Origin: Symsagittifera roscoffensis
Lineage: Eukaryota; Xenacoelomorpha; Acoela; Convolutidae
NCBI RefSeq assembly: GCF_963678635.1
Contig: NC_087065.1
Coordinates: forward strand, 71,621,345-71,685,344
Direction: 5' to 3'
Length of the DNA stretch: 64,000 nt
Shown: piece by piece, positions 1 to 12,336 of the stretch
Layout: each line of letters begins with the position of its first letter
Numbering within the stretch: the stretch's first letter is position 1
Program-made: the position numbers and the translations under genes
Notes under the pieces: generated by a model
Seen by the model: the letters and a program-made list of their open reading frames with translations, nothing else
What the model was told of the DNA's origin: nothing
Database searches by the model: none

Positions 1-4
1 ATTC

Positions 5-721
5 ATGGCAGGAATGTTCGGCACCACGGCGACTATCTTTGGAGCCTTCGTGCAGGAGATACTGGGTATGCCCATCAGCCTGCTCTTGGCTTTGTATCTG
101 GTCTACCCCAGATACTTGTTCAACATGGGCCCAGCATACATGTTTAGTCGAGGAGTAGAAACACTTCGGGTTGATGGGTATCTGGCACTATTACTCTTGA
201 CCCATGGGGAATTGGTGTCGTTTCATCGATTGATGGAATATGGAGAGCCTCTGTCTATGGGGAGAGTCCACTCGAGCCTTGAAACCTACTCCTACAAGTG
301 TGCCGCAGGGTTGAAGACGTTGTTAGTGCAATACCTCATGATGCAGAATCGGCACATGACGGGTGAAGATGAGAATCCAACCTCGAGAGAAGAATGGAAG
401 AAGATGAATAGAGGAATGCCTCTGTTGACGGACCTATGCCTGGCAATGAGGTCGGACCCTATGGGGATAATCCGGGGTCTAGAGGAGGTGGTGACCTGCA
501 TTTATGGTCCAGCAGTGACGTACGCATTCCCAGATCCCCTGGTGACAACGTATCGTCACTCTGTGACGCACTTGAGTCTTATCAGCATACTGGATGGGAC
601 GGCGCTCAATTGGTGTCAGCAGGAGGTGCTCAGAGCGCGAATGAGCAACACGGTACTCTTTGGAAAAGTGAAAGATGCCGAGCTGATAGTGTACAACTTC
701 AGGGGGGCAAATGCAATGTAG
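5..721 (+). CDS. Accessory ORF A, copy C (unknown function)
   Basis: This 238-codon ORF has no domain I recognise. It is homologous to ORF A of copy 1 (20523-21464): both contain a T-G-E-D-E stretch, then GMPLLTDL-LAMR-DP, then IYGPAVT-AFPD, and end with a DG-x-LNWC block. The N-terminal third has a hydrophobic segment around residues 20-35 (PISLLLALYLVYP), but no convincing signal peptide. The true start may lie before the window. Its stop codon lies inside the overlap with ORF B, whose ATG codons are at 711 and 723, which would suit termination-reinitiation. Reading frame intact. It could be an envelope-like or a structural protein; nothing visible decides. Confidence 0.6.
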   Translation: MAGMFGTTATIFGAFVQEILGMPISLLLALYLVYPRYLFNMGPAYMFSRGVETLRVDGYLALLLLTHGELVSFHRLMEYGEPLSMGRVHSSLETYSYKCAAGLKTLLVQYLMMQNRHMTGEDENPTSREEWKKMNRGMPLLTDLCLAMRSDPMGIIRGLEEVVTCIYGPAVTYAFPDPLVTTYRHSVTHLSLISILDGTALNWCQQEVLRARMSNTVLFGKVKDAELIVYNFRGANAM

Positions 722-3700
722 AATGGGAGGCAAGCGAGAGGGCCCCATCGAAACGTATCCCAAGTTTTGGAACTTGAACCCATTGACGGCAGACGGACGA
801 GAGATCTTGAGGATTCCTGCTTGGAAGGAATGCTTTGCGCTGGTCAAGAGGGAGCTGGAGGCCATAATGGAGAAAGAGATCCTCCCAGCCACCATGCCTG
901 AGTACCCGATAGTCAGGAGGATGGCCTTGGGAATGAACAGCCCCTTGGTAGTTCCCTCCATAATGGCGAGGATGACGACGGAGGAAAAGCAGAAGTATTT
1001 CACTGATGGCTGGGACCCCATGTTCATCGGCTACACGGCGGCGGTCTACTTCCATACTAGCGAGGCGAAGGTAATTTCGTGGACGACGCAAGCGAAAAAG
1101 ATGAGAGGTTCGCAGCCCCCCGGATATGAGGTGCGAAAGGTCTTGAGAGCTCTTGAGCAGGAGGGACTTGAGAACATGCTACCCATATGGGATGATGGCA
1201 GGATGATCATGATGGAGGGGCACGTCGCATTGGTGGACGACATGAAATTTGCAACGAGAAAATACAGGGCACCCTATGGCTTAGAACAGGTGGAAGTGAG
1301 ACAGGAGGGAAAAGAACTAGATGCAGCAGGTCAACTGCACGTAGCCCTGACGGAATACAAAAAATTGGACCCTGCGACACCATCACCACTGTCAGTGGAC
1401 ACGCCTGGAGACAAGAGGAGTGGACCCGTGGAGGACCGGTTCAAAAGAATTCTCGAGAGAAGGAGAAATGAGTCAGAAGAAGAGAGTATGGATGAAACTC
1501 TCAGTGAAGCCGGTGAGGACATGGAAGTGGGGAATACGCCTGAACCAGGACCATCAGGGGAGGAGCTCACCACTCAAGAGCTGTTGAAAGACCTGAGCGA
1601 GGAGAATTGGGCAGATACTGCCACTCCACCTCTGACTCCGTCCCCCCGGAAGAATCTGGAATTGCCATTGGCAAGTGAGACCTCCAATATGGGGATGATA
1701 CTCTTGAGCTCGGAGGAAAGGGAAAAGAACACTTTCGAAGGGAACAGGGACATGTTCCTGGGGTCCCTGAAGGACGATGCTTGGCAGGAGTTCTTAAAAG
1801 AATTCAATCAAGAAGTGGGCAGCGAGACGACGCTGGACAAATTCAAGGAGGAACTGTGGGACACAGTCGTAAGGTTTGGAGAATCGCTTCTGATAGGAAC
1901 GGGCCTGGATGAGAAGGCGAGAAAAGAGCTGCTGAGCAAGCTGGTAGAGCTGAGGAATTCACGATCGAAGACTAGAGAAGAAAAATGTGAGGACAGCTCT
2001 ACTCTGAAACAAAAAACTGTAGATAAAATAGTTGATGATATAAAAAGGGATAAGGTTGGGACTAGTAATATGATTAAAAGTACTAATATCCTTAAGGCTC
2101 GAGCAGGGGGGAGGCAAGAGTTGGAAGGACTGGAGGTAGACAGAGAGGTTGAATCAGTGATGATAGCCACAACACCCTCAAGCAGAGATGTGAAGACCCG
2201 CAAGAGGAAGAGAGAGGTGGAGGGATTGGGTAGTCCTTCAGTGGATGCTGTTTCGGAAGGAAACTTGAGAGAGACGGCGCCCATGGTTTTGGCTCGATGC
2301 AAGACGACGGCATACAAGAGCAGCTCGGAGCTCAGAAGACCACTCGAAGTAGAGAGGGAAATAGAGGCTTCCACCAGTTCGACATCGGAGGAAGACTTCA
2401 AGCCTCAGAAGATAAACGTAAAGAGAGGCTCAACTAACGGACAGACATGGGAAGTGGATGTCGGCAAAGAATGGATCTCGAAGGCACACCAGGCCACGGG
2501 CAAGCAAGTGACGAGTGATCCATTGGAGAGGAACAAGACGAGGAACACCTCCCGGACGTGGTGGGTGGCCCTCGAGACATTGAAGGAAATGGAGGACTGC
2601 TTGAAGAAGTTGGACAGTGGAGTAGCTCGCTAGCGACGCAATTGGGCCACCCAGCAAAAGGCCGAGGTTAATAAAATAGAAATGGCGAATCAGCTGAAGA
2701 GGTCCTGGCAGAACTTGTTGAAGGACTATTTTGAAGAGGCAATGAGGACACCCTCATCAGCACCGCCATTGATGGCGAATCCCTTCGTTAGAACTGCGGG
2801 ACAATTAATGTTCACCTGGAGTCTGGTAGGAATAGAGTTGGAGACATTGACCTCGTATGACAGGCTGAAGTTGGGAGGCAAGAAGCTAGATGTGTATCAA
2901 GCACTGATGCAACACGTGGCCAGGGATAATTCAGGCTTGAGCCTGGCTAGGAGGAAGGACGCCACATGTTTCTTGAGATGGATAATGTCAATGATGTCTG
3001 ACAGCACCATCTTGGCATGCCACCAAAGAGCGAGCGGAAGTAAAACCGTGGAAAAAAGAGTCTCAACGATCATCTTAAACGTTTATAGAAAAAGAAGATG
3101 GTTCCAGACTATCCCTAGAGAACCACAGAAAGCTGGACGAGGCACGGAGATTTTATAATAAGAAGTTCGAAGAATAGCATGATGTTCACCGTAACCTGGC
3201 CTCGTCAGAGCAGTACTCGAGACCCAGCGAGAAGGGGGAATACCAATACGTGTCAGGAGTGATGGGAATAGCCTACAACCCCTTCTTAGACTCAGAAACT
3301 GGAGGCGCTCACAGGAACCACGAGGTGGCGGAGCTACTGAAATTTTGGACAGAAAGAATAATGGAAATAGACGCGGTGGAGAAAGAGGGGCCGAGCCTGG
3401 GCCTGATTCTTGAGAAAACACCGGAGGTGCTGAGCATACCGCGCTCGAACAAGAGAGTTGAAGTGAACATGGGTGATGGCAATGGCTTGCTGATCACGAA
3501 CTTGGGAGTGGTATGGAAGTTACTAAGACCCTCCTGGTGCCCACATCCCCACGCGAGTCTGATCGAGGAGACCACCGAACGGGTGAGGTTAGCTCCAACG
3601 GAAGATGAAGATTTGGCAAAGTTGAGTGTGGTGCACAAACTGATCTTACCTCAGATGAAGGAGTCAGGCGAGAAGACGAACAGTCTCGAGTCAGCCAAGA

Positions 3701-5304
3701 AGATGGAGCCGGGTAGCTGTCTGGATTCTACATGTGGGAGTGGAGAGCACACCTGCGATGGACGTTCATGTGTCAGGATATTGTCCTTTCAAAAAGAAGG
3801 TCTGGTTACTTGGTTTGAAGACATCACAGAAAGGGAGAAAAGTGAAGTGCAAATAGTTGCGGAGTGTTACGCGAAAACTACGGTGAATATAGCGACAGCT
3901 CTCGGATTCTTCTCGAGAATGTGTAGTATGCAGTCACTGGAGAGGCTAGAGTCTGAACACCATTTAGTGACGGCGTTGAGCGTGGAATCATGGCCGGGAG
4001 TGTTGCAGGTGACTCAAAAACATATCCGGAGCTGGAAGGTTGGTCTCGAGGCGGAAATGGGGTTTCCCATGAGCGAAGCTTATGGCCTGCCATTGAACGC
4101 AAAATCCCTGATAGGATCAATGATGGCCAATTTGTGCGGAAGCCACTACCCACTGCACATGGCGATGGTGGAAGCATCCAGCCAGAGAATATTGGTGGAC
4201 AAGGCCTTCTCAGTGCCCAAGTGCGTGAGGTTGGCTCGGATATCGCATCACTCGCACAAGTTGTTGAGAAAAATCAGAGGGACAGTACCAAAAGAATTGA
4301 GAGATGACTTGAGTGAAATCTTGGGAGAAGAACTTTTGAAGTTGGAGAGTGAGAACACAAGCGATCACGAGGGACAAAACGTGATCGGAAAACCTGTGGG
4401 AGGTGCTCCAAACATGGAAGATAACGACACGATGTATGAGAAAATGATAGAGCTTGAGCCTCTCTTGGAAGCCTCGGGGGAGCGTAACCTCAGGAGCTTT
4501 GAGATCACCCATGGAGAATGCCCATGCCACTGTTTGGCACAAACGGTGTGGTATCCAGATCACAAGAACCTTTGCCTGGTGTGGGATATGGAAGAAATTC
4601 GGTCGATCTGACTACCGGATCACCGGAAGAAGGTGACGCTCTTAGTAGTGAGTACAATGTTGGCTCTGAGATGGATAGAAGAGAATATAACGAAGTATCG
4701 GGAAGCGACGACGCCAACGGCTGAGTCAATATATGCGATAGACTACAGCAGGAGACTAGAGTTGTTTGAGACTGCGTGCAAAGTATTCGCCATACCAACG
4801 GAAGTCAGACACGTATGGAGCCGTTTAAGGTACTTTCCAAGGTTTCGGGCGACGCTGACGTCTTGGTTGTACATGACAACGAAAAATCACATGAGAAAGC
4901 ATCAAAAGGAGTATCGACAGTTCCAGGCCGAGATTGGGCCGGAAGCTTTCAAGAGACCCCTGTTGACCCACCGAAATGCGATCACGACAGGATGGAACAG
5001 AGTGGGTAAGATGTCTAGAGACAATACCAAAGCGAGGGAATCGATACTAGAGGAGGACCTGGCGAAGAACGTGAGCTTGAGCCTGCACAACTCCTTTTGT
5101 TTGAACCGGGAATCTAGGGTGAAGGCACTACCCAACCAGGCAAAGAGGTTGCAGGAGCAAAGAGAATGGATGCGATCCTATGAACAGCTAAAGGCTTGGG
5201 AGAAAATCGTGATTAGCTCCGATGATGAAGAAGAACTGTTGAGACAGTTTGCCGTATCAAGTACTTCAGGGTGTGGCACCTCCAAGGCGAAGAGTGCGAG
5301 ATGA
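711..5304 (+). pseudogene. Accessory ORF B, copy C, broken by two stops and a frameshift
   Basis: This is the counterpart of the intact 1518-codon ORF B of copy 1 and has almost the same total length. Shared blocks include [FY]PK[LF]WNL near the N-terminus, GIAYNPFL (~3270), RPSWCP (~3530), a cysteine cluster (3715-3775), AFSVPKCVRLARIS (~4208), PLLEASG followed by PCHCL (~4455-4535) and LHNSFC-NRES (~5085-5115). The middle (about 1380-2500) is charged and low in complexity. Breaks: an in-frame TAG at 2631-2633, a frameshift between about 3080 and 3250, and an in-frame TGA at 4609-4611. The TAG follows the low-complexity part, so readthrough is conceivable, but three breaks favour a dead gene. 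Function unknown. Confidence 0.65.
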
Positions 5305-5722
5305 GTGGATGGTTTGAATGGATCTTGATCCTTGAGAGGGAAGGGGGGCTTGAGTGTGGATCCGGGTGAAACCTGGGTTCACAGAAAAAGAAATTTTAAC
5401 GAATCAAATATTGTTATTAATATACTATATTTACTATATAAATCAAAATGCTGCATGACAATTTCCTGATTGAATGGGAGAAAAGAAATTTTAAATGATT
5501 GGCTTAAAAAGCGAGAATTCAAGGGTGCAGGTGTGTGCAGATTTTGATTGCTGTTTAGCGATAGTGTGAAAATTTTACATGGCCGTGAATTTTGGGGTGT
5601 AGATAAGCTTAAGTCTGCTGCAAACTTCTGTAAATTACCACTGGCACTGTACCTTGAGCAACACTCGGTTTTCGGGGACTCACTGGCAGACGACAGCACG
5701 CGATGAGGACATCGATCTCGAG
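5305..5722 (+). other. 3' untranslated stretch of copy C
   Basis: No ORF of note. It lies between the ORF B stop and the polypurine tract, as the ~0.8 kb stretch does in copy 1. I see no further feature in it. Confidence 0.4.
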
Positions 5723-5733
5723 TCCGGGGAGTA
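5723..5733 (+). promoter_or_regulatory. Polypurine tract (plus-strand primer site) of copy C
   Basis: TCCGGGGAGTA sits directly before TGTGCC, the inferred LTR start. The identical 11-mer precedes TGTGACATTCG in copy 1 (26805-26815) and, on the minus strand, in copy 2 (28192-28182). Conservation across two families whose flanks have diverged supports the call. Confidence 0.65.
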
Positions 5734-6244
5734 TGTGCCAGTCGGTCATATTTGGAAGTTTGACCTTGAGAGAAGCAAAAAACACTTGATTTTGGAGTGA
5801 AGTTTAATTTTTCAAAAATTCGAATGGAACCTGTCATGCACGATTTTCTCGCGATAACTGAAAGTCGAAAAAGAGAATTCAGAACAATCGAGTGACAATC
5901 GCGGGAAAGTTGCAAGATAAATCAGTAGGAAATTGCTATTCGCAATTTCCGTCACAGTAATAATCTAGAGTAGAGCTGTCCCATTTGAAACAGAAAGAAG
6001 CGTATTCCCACGAACTGGATTATTGTGACTTGACTGGAGTATTATTCTAAACTGGACTAGAGTGAACCTTCGGTGGGAAGGTGGACAGCTTGAGTGTCCC
6101 AATGGTTCACGAGAAACTACAGTCTAGAGTACAAACTTGTTCTTGTTGTTAAAACTGACAAACATTAAACTCATTCTAGTTACATTATTTAATTCTCGAG
6201 TTAATTACCGACTGAAGTACTTCCCTTTCTTGAGCGTGCTACAA
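5734..6244 (+). repeat. 3' LTR of copy C (right end uncertain)
   Basis: The start, TGTGCCAGTCGGTCAT, is fixed by the preceding polypurine tract. The end at ...GTGCTACA (about 6244) is only a guess from a terminal CA and a plausible length; LTRs of the other family are ~933 bp, so the true end could lie up to ~400 bp further right. No partner LTR is in the window. Confidence 0.45.
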
Positions 6245-7383
6245 TGTGAGTACTAATTTAAATTTCTAGAGTGTGTTTTATAATTGTTATGTTGAGGTAT
6301 GGCGAGTTTTAGGTTGATCCATCTGAAATGGATCAAAGTTCCACTGTCTAATAAAAAGTAACTTAACAGATTGTTCCGACCCGGTTTTTAACGGCTTTCA
6401 TGTATTTTGGGTATCTAGAGACCTAAGTATGGGGACGTTCTTAATTCTAGAGTGGGGGGATATTTTAGTAGTAGCCTTTAAGCTGTAACGGGTCGTAGCC
6501 TCATGTCGCAAACGAACCGAATTGGCTCCGACTGATTTGAGGTAGAAAAACACAAGAGATAGTGTCCCTGACTCTTGAGCCAATGGTTATAGGGCCTATT
6601 TTTCTTAAGCCTCATGTGTGACTGCAGTAGACGAATGTTACATTTATCAAAAATGGGCGCTGCCCCATTGTTTTGGATTTCGCTTTCCGGAGCTACTTTA
6701 AGTTTTGGCGAATCAAACCAAAGTTCTAATGCATCGTTATATGGTCATTTTCACCAAAAATTGCTCTCATTTAGTAGTAGTAGTAGTAGTAGTAGTAGTA
6801 AAAGACTTAAATCTCATCGAGATTGTAACAGAATAGATGTTTTGAGATTATATTAGCACCGACAGAGGGAACAGTTACATTTAAGGTAGTATGTGCAAGG
6901 GTTGGAGACGTCAAATCCCGCAATACGATCGAGAAGGATGCGATGCAGGTTCTTCTTGAACGGATGTAGGGAACTCTCGAAATTGACACCACATGCGGAT
7001 AGAAGATTGGCTTTCGCTCCTACTGCTGAGGCTAAAAAAACGGGTAAAGTAAGAAGGCAAACGGAGATACACGCAAGCCACCTTTTGCTGCCGGGAGAAC
7101 TGCTAGCAAAAAGTGGCTATCATTCTTTCTTACATTTTTATCTTACATAAAGAGTTTCTTAAAATTCGATTGTTTTTTTCCAAAAAATCAATTTGCAACA
7201 AACCAGGACTTGTACTCAAAAATTATAGGAGTTTCGGTTTGAAAAGGCAACTTTTAGGATGTATTCACCATATTGTTCTTTTAGTTTAACAACAATTTCC
7301 GAAACTTTTTCCAGTGCAGCTATTTTTTCCTTTGGCAGTTCTTTTCGACAAAATTCGCCTTAGGGGAGCCCAAGTATACAAGT
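6245..7383. other. No recognisable gene
   Basis: Only short unconvincing ORFs on both strands. Contains an (AGT)n microsatellite. The first part may still be LTR of copy C. I see no RNA gene or further repeat structure. Confidence 0.4.
6773..6800. repeat. (AGT)n microsatellite
   Basis: About nine uninterrupted AGT units. Confidence 0.9.
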
Positions 7384-8050
7384 TCACCCTTGGACTTGAT
7401 TGTTTTGGACATCTTTTTGAGTCTGACCTATGATTGTATTGTACTGCTTTTTTGTGTTCTGTCCTAGAAAAGATAGCTCACCTTTTCTTGTGTTTCTGCT
7501 TAAAGTACAGTATTTTTCTGATTTCAGTATGTTTTCAAGTTCTCGGAGCTTTATCTTGTAGTCGTCGTCTAGACTTCCTTTATCCAAATACCGAACGTTT
7601 ATTTTGGATTCCAGCTTTTTTTCACTAGCGTCTGTATTGTTTCAACAAGAAGCGGTAGAGCCTCTGGGTCACCTTGTTGTCTTCCGTCCTCTGACTTGAT
7701 GAAGGAATTTCCGTAAAAAGTATAACTTTTTAATGTAGGCTCAATGAATATTTTTGTACAGCTCCGGGCGGTTCGAAAAAACGTATTTCAGCATAGTTTC
7801 ACTATTAAGCGAATTCGATGCGCTATTAAAACTTTTTCAAATTAAACCTGAGCACTTCGGGTGGTCACCATGCTCCATCCAATCTCTGAAGGAGTCTACA
7901 GCAGTTTCGGCTCCTCGTCTAGTACCACATCCTACTTGAGAACTCACAAGAAATGTTGTCGCTCTGCGAGAGTTTTTTTCTGCGCATTTAGACGCAATGC
8001 GTCTGAGCATAATCTCGACTCCAAAAATGATAGGTCTTAGCTGTTCGGAT
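7384..8050 (-). pseudogene. Degenerate non-LTR reverse-transcriptase fragment
   Basis: Read on the minus strand in several frames, the stretch shows typical reverse-transcriptase blocks of non-LTR elements: LRPIIFG and LRRIASKC near 8030-7975, SQVGCGTRRGAETAV (about 7940-7895), then F-E-K-V and an S-E-T-M-L block, PELYKNIH (~7765-7745), and EDGRQQGDP (about 7690-7665). Stops and frameshifts separate them. It belongs to a different family from the endonuclease to its right. Family assignment would need a search; the motif order makes reverse transcriptase quite certain. Confidence 0.65.
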
Positions 8051-8052
8051 AC

Positions 8053-8106
8053 TTGAAGAAGAAGGAGAAGAAGAAGAAGAAGAAGAAGAAGAAGAAGAAG
8101 AAGAGG
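8053..8106. repeat. (GAA)n microsatellite
   Basis: Mostly AAG/GAA units with two interruptions. It marks the boundary of the reverse-transcriptase fragment, and 8107-8323 to its right is AT-rich with no gene seen. Confidence 0.9.
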
Positions 8107-8323
8107 AAACACTTTAATTACTATACAGAATAGTCAATGCATTAGCATAGTAATAGCGTAAAATTATTATAACTTACAATCTAAAATTAGTTACTCATGT
8201 TTGAAAAAAAAATAGATGGAATTATTACATCATTTAAATCATCAAATTAGAAAAAAAACTGTACACCCGTAAAAAGTTTAACAAGGTAAAATTTTTATAA
8301 CATTATCAAACTGAACACTGAAA

Positions 8324-9337
8324 TCAGAACTTAATCGCATTGGGCTCTGATTTTCTTATTCGTGCATCCAGTTCGGTTTGGTACTGTTCTCTCGTGTTCT
8401 TCTCGGACACGAAGCGATTGATGTTAAGTGGTGGCTGAATTCGCTCGGTTTTTGGCTTGTACAACTTGTATTTTCGTTGGCTGAATCTTGCTACTCCCAG
8501 ACGATGACCAGAGTCTGTTATCGTTCCGTTGCAGTTTCTCGCATTCGTCAGATTTCGTTTCATATTGATGGAGCAAGCTATGTAATCAATCTGATTGAAC
8601 AATGTTATTGGTTTTTCATTAACGCTTCTTCTCGATTCCCACGCAGTGATGTGGCTGGAACGATGTTGAAAGCCGGTGTTCGCCATGAAGAATTGGTTCT
8701 TCTCGCAGAATTCTAGAAGAGCTGTGCCGCTGTTGTTTGTCCGTCCCCTGAAATACCGATCGGGCATCCAATTTTTGCGTTGAAGTCACCTATGATCTAC
8801 AAGAGGTTGTGTTTCTTGTTCTCACCAATCACTTTGTTCAGTTTATGGTAAACTTCGTCCAACTCATCTAGGTTGTGCTGTAATCTGCCTGTGTGGAGGC
8901 ACAAATATTGATCATGGTGAGGAGATTATTCGGGTCTGAGTTGTTAGTTTCAGTTTCGTATCGGTGACGCGTTCGCAACCTGTGTCACGTTTTCGCAGTT
9001 TCATCGTCAGTTACCCGGTTTTCTCGATTTGGTATTCATCTTCATATCGAACTTGGAGAACAAAAATCCGGTCGGATACTTTCCAATAGCTGTGGACGCT
9101 GTTGGCAATCGTCGGCGACACAAGGAATCCGTTTCCGTAGTGTTTTTTGGACGTTTCCAGGGTTATTAATCTTAATTTATCGATATTCAAGTCTCGTTCC
9201 TCTTGGATCTTTGTTTCCTGAAGGCAGCAAATGTCGACTTTATACTTTTTCGCGTCGTCTACTAGATGTTCCTGTTTCACCTTGTTGCTCACACCGCTTA
9301 CGTTGAAAGTGCCGATTTTCAGCTTCGCTGTGCACAT
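8324..9337 (-). pseudogene. Retroposon apurinic-type endonuclease half, inverted
   Basis: On the minus strand the N-terminal part (9337-9011) begins with LKIGTFNVSGVSNK and contains CCLQETKI, the start and the Q-E-x-K catalytic block of the EEP/apurinic-endonuclease domain of non-LTR elements. The C-terminal part (8767-8324) has RGRTNNSGTALLEFC, an N-T-G-F block, H-I-T-A-W and NQIDYI, as in the second half of that fold. The middle (9010-8768) is in another frame. It ends with YQTELDARIRKSEPN, which is nearly repeated on the plus strand at about 9395-9450 where the RT half begins. Dead copy of an RTE/L1-like element. Confidence 0.7.
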
Positions 9338-9379
9338 TGCAGGAGACTTTTCGAATATTTCTATTCGTGTGTGTCGTCA

Positions 9380-11644
9380 CTCACACCGATACTGCTCTAC
9401 AAAACCAAACCGACCTGGAGGCTCGAATAAAGAAAATCAGAACCCAACACGGCCTGGGAAGCTTTGCGCAAGGACATTCTCGCAGCCACAACATCAACCT
9501 TGGAAGAGGACGTAACGAGATAGGATCATAACCCAGAGATCCATTCCTTGTCACAGAAGCAAAGAGACCTACGACTCAAAATCAAGGAGGCTACGGACGA
9601 GGACAAGATTAGAAGGCTCAGAAGCGAACGAAGTCAGATCCTCGACGAAGTTCCTGCCAAGGTGAAGGAAGCGAAACAGGACAGTCTCGACTTGGTATTG
9701 TCTGAATTTGAAAGCACACCTGACAATGCGAAGATGTTTAAATCTGTGAAATTCTTGTTAAGAGGGAAGCGGCAAAATCCGACGATGAAGGATGGCAACA
9801 ATCACACGATAACATCACCGGAGGAGAGATACGAGGGCATCAAAGATCATTTCCAACAACACTTCTTCAAAAACGATATCGACGAACAAGAAAGTGACAC
9901 GTCATATGAACCGTTGGATAAGCCAATAACCGAAAGTGAAGTAAAATCTGCGCTGAAAAAAATGAAGAACGGAAAGGCTGCTGGGTTCGATGGGATCAGC
10001 GTAGAACTGCTCAAATACGGACCAGATATCCTAGTAACATGCGTGACCAGCATACTGAACGGTGCATTCGAGCAGCACGCCGACCTGAAGCTTGGACACG
10101 GAATCCTCGTTCCCCTCCAGAAACCCGGAAAAAAGAAGGGAATCTTCAAGAACCTCCGACCAGTTATATTGCTTCCAACAATCCGCAAACTAATGTCACT
10201 GATCACACTGAACCCAATCTGCTCGGCCACTGAACAACGCATCTCCGACTCTCAGAGTTCAGGCCGACAGGGCAGAGGGACAACGGACGTAGTCTGGGGA
10301 TTGAAGTGGCTGGTCGCGAAATCTCAGAAGTTCCAGATGGAAGTGTATTTGACAGGGATCGACATGTCAGCTGCATTTGGCACGATCGACGGAAAACAGC
10401 TAATCAATACATATCACAAGATCCTCCCACGAGACGAAGTTCGACTACTTACAAAACTTTTGACGGAAACTAACCTGAAAATCAAGATTGAGAGTTGTCA
10501 GAACCACGAAATATTCACTACCAATAACGGATCCCCCCAGGGAGACGAGCTAAGCGGAGTCAACTATAATGTGTACTTTGAAAATTCCCTAAGAGATGGG
10601 AGACAGGAACGAGACAAAGCGAAACCACCGGCACAATTAGGCCACGATTACTCAATTCCAAAATCAAACAAAGCGATTCACGCATAGGATACCGAATTTA
10701 TAACGGAAGACGAAAACGACTCAACTTAGATTCAAGAGAACGTCACTGCCATCTTGCAGACGCATCGACTTAAAGCAAACCCGGACAAAACCGAGATCAC
10801 AGTGATCAAACGAGGAAATAGATCCAGAAGAGAGGTGGAGGAAAACGAAGAAGCTCGGCTCGTTATTGGAAGATTCTGAAGACCGGATACGTAGGAAAAC
10901 GCTAGCCTTAACAGTGGTAAAAACGGCAAATCAATGTAAAACAAATTCCAGAAACGATTTCGACATAAAAGTCTTCATCAGCTAATCTAAAAAACAAACC
11001 AACCGTAAAACCGGAATGGAAATGGATGTGTAAAAATTACAAAAAATATATAAAAAATAACATCAAAATGAATTTAAAAATAGCATCAATTAAGAACCGA
11101 ATTAGTCATGTGACTAAAACAAACGGACTTTAAAAAACTCACAACAGCACTAGCAAAACTACAACTAGTCTGGCGCAGCAATAAAATCAAACTGAGAAGA
11201 CGATTGCAACTGTATAATTGTGAAACCGATACTGCGAATCCTGGGTCTCAGCAAGACAGAACGAAAACTAATTGACTCCTTCCTTCGCCAACAGTTACGA
11301 AAAGTACTTAAGATCAAGTAACCATACAAGGTATCAAATGAACAACAAAATGAACGGTGCGACTCATCGCAAGTATCTTTCGAAGTGACCAGAAGGGGCT
11401 GGAATGCCCTCGGCCACGTATAACGCCTACCAAAGACAACACCCTGCTGGCGGTCTATGAACCATTATTTCAATCAAGAAGGACTGATGAAATTCCTTGG
11501 TAGAGCCGGCAACGCACTCGTGACCACACTTAACGAAGACATCAAACTATTCGAAGGAACAAATCAAGAAACAGCAGCAGTCCTTGAACTCGCACCACTG
11601 GAGACACTCGAAAACCTGTTTCACCTAGCTCGAATTACAGCAGA
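9380..11644 (+). pseudogene. RTE-like retroposon reverse transcriptase, dead
   Basis: The main open part (9548-10687) shows a charged linker, ITSPEERYEGIKDHF, KKMKNGKAAGFDGISVELLK (block 1 of non-LTR RT), LVPLQKPGKKKG, a degenerate R-P-V-I-L-L-P block, the catalytic-A region as G-I-D-M-S-A-A-F, and NNGSPQGDELS. The expected [FY]ADD box reads H-A-stop-D near 10678-10690, so it is inactive; the downstream reading ITEDEND and KANPDKTEI continues the family pattern. Decayed C-terminal pieces extend to about 11640. Its endonuclease half lies inverted to the left. Confidence 0.7.
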
Positions 11645-11719
11645 ATGAAGGTGCTGGAAGATCATCACGAACGCTATCCAAATTGCTGCCCAATCGACTC
11701 AGTCCTAGAAGTCCAACTG

Positions 11720-12290
11720 AGGATGTATTAGTATGGGTACATATAGGAATAGATTTCATTTCAGTAGTGTAGAACTGTTTTAGTTTTTTCCTGAATGTTG
11801 ATGTTGTAATACCAAACTTTCGTAATTTGCTGGGCAACGAATTCCATATTTTTGAATTTAGATGAGAAAATTTTTTTGCCGAGAAGTCGAACACTGGCTA
11901 TCAAATGTGATTGGCTTTATTCGTTGATTTATTCTATAATTCGCTGTCGGTAGCCTCAATGCATTTGAAAAAGCTCGCTTTTTGTTAGTAAGATACTGAT
12001 ATAGATATTTAACACACTTCAATTTATTTCTTATCTCAATTCCGATAAATGATTTATTTTTCGTAGTTCGGCAGAAGATTTAATTTTTGATCTGAAAAAC
12101 CTGTGTTTCAAAACCCAGTTCTACTGTTTTTTTGGACGACATCATCGAAGTTGCCTTAATTTGCTCCAAAAATCTTGCTACATAATCTAAATGACCTAAA
12201 ACTAAACAATAAAGCAAAGCAATCAAAGACAATGTGGGAAGTTGTTGTTCAATAGTATCTATAGTTTTAATTTCACACAACCAATTTAAA
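11720..12290 (-). pseudogene. 3' fragment of the same CR1-like LINE family, minus strand
   Basis: On the minus strand it reads KTIDTIEQQLPTLSLIALL (about 12265-12210) and, after frameshifts, LRLPTANYR, then HLNSKIWNSLPSKLRK and KKLKQFY. The plus-strand LINE at 16372-16944 has KTIDTIGQQLPKLSLVALL and LRLPTANYR, and its separated tail at 44915-45000 has WNSLP and KKLKDFY. Here the two parts are contiguous, so this fragment shows the LINE before copy 1 was inserted. Confidence 0.7.
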
Positions 12291-12336
12291 TTTCTAGCGA
12301 TCAGTCTTAATTTTAATTTCGCTTTTAATCGCCGAC

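Larger units (their letters stand above)
1..6244 (+). mobile_element. Copy C: 3' end of a giant gypsy-type LTR element, diverged family
   Basis: The left edge of the window lies inside this element. It shows accessory ORF A, broken ORF B, a 3' untranslated stretch, the polypurine tract TCCGGGGAGTA and an LTR start TGTGCCAG. The same order and the same polypurine tract occur in copy 1 (20523-27248), but the proteins are only moderately similar, so this is another family of the same lineage. Integrase and everything 5' are outside the window. The right end is uncertain because the partner LTR is not visible. Confidence 0.7.

Noticed and set aside
8053-8112. Poly-leucine N-terminus of a minus-strand protein
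   Set aside because: It is the translation of the (GAA)n microsatellite running into the RT fragment.
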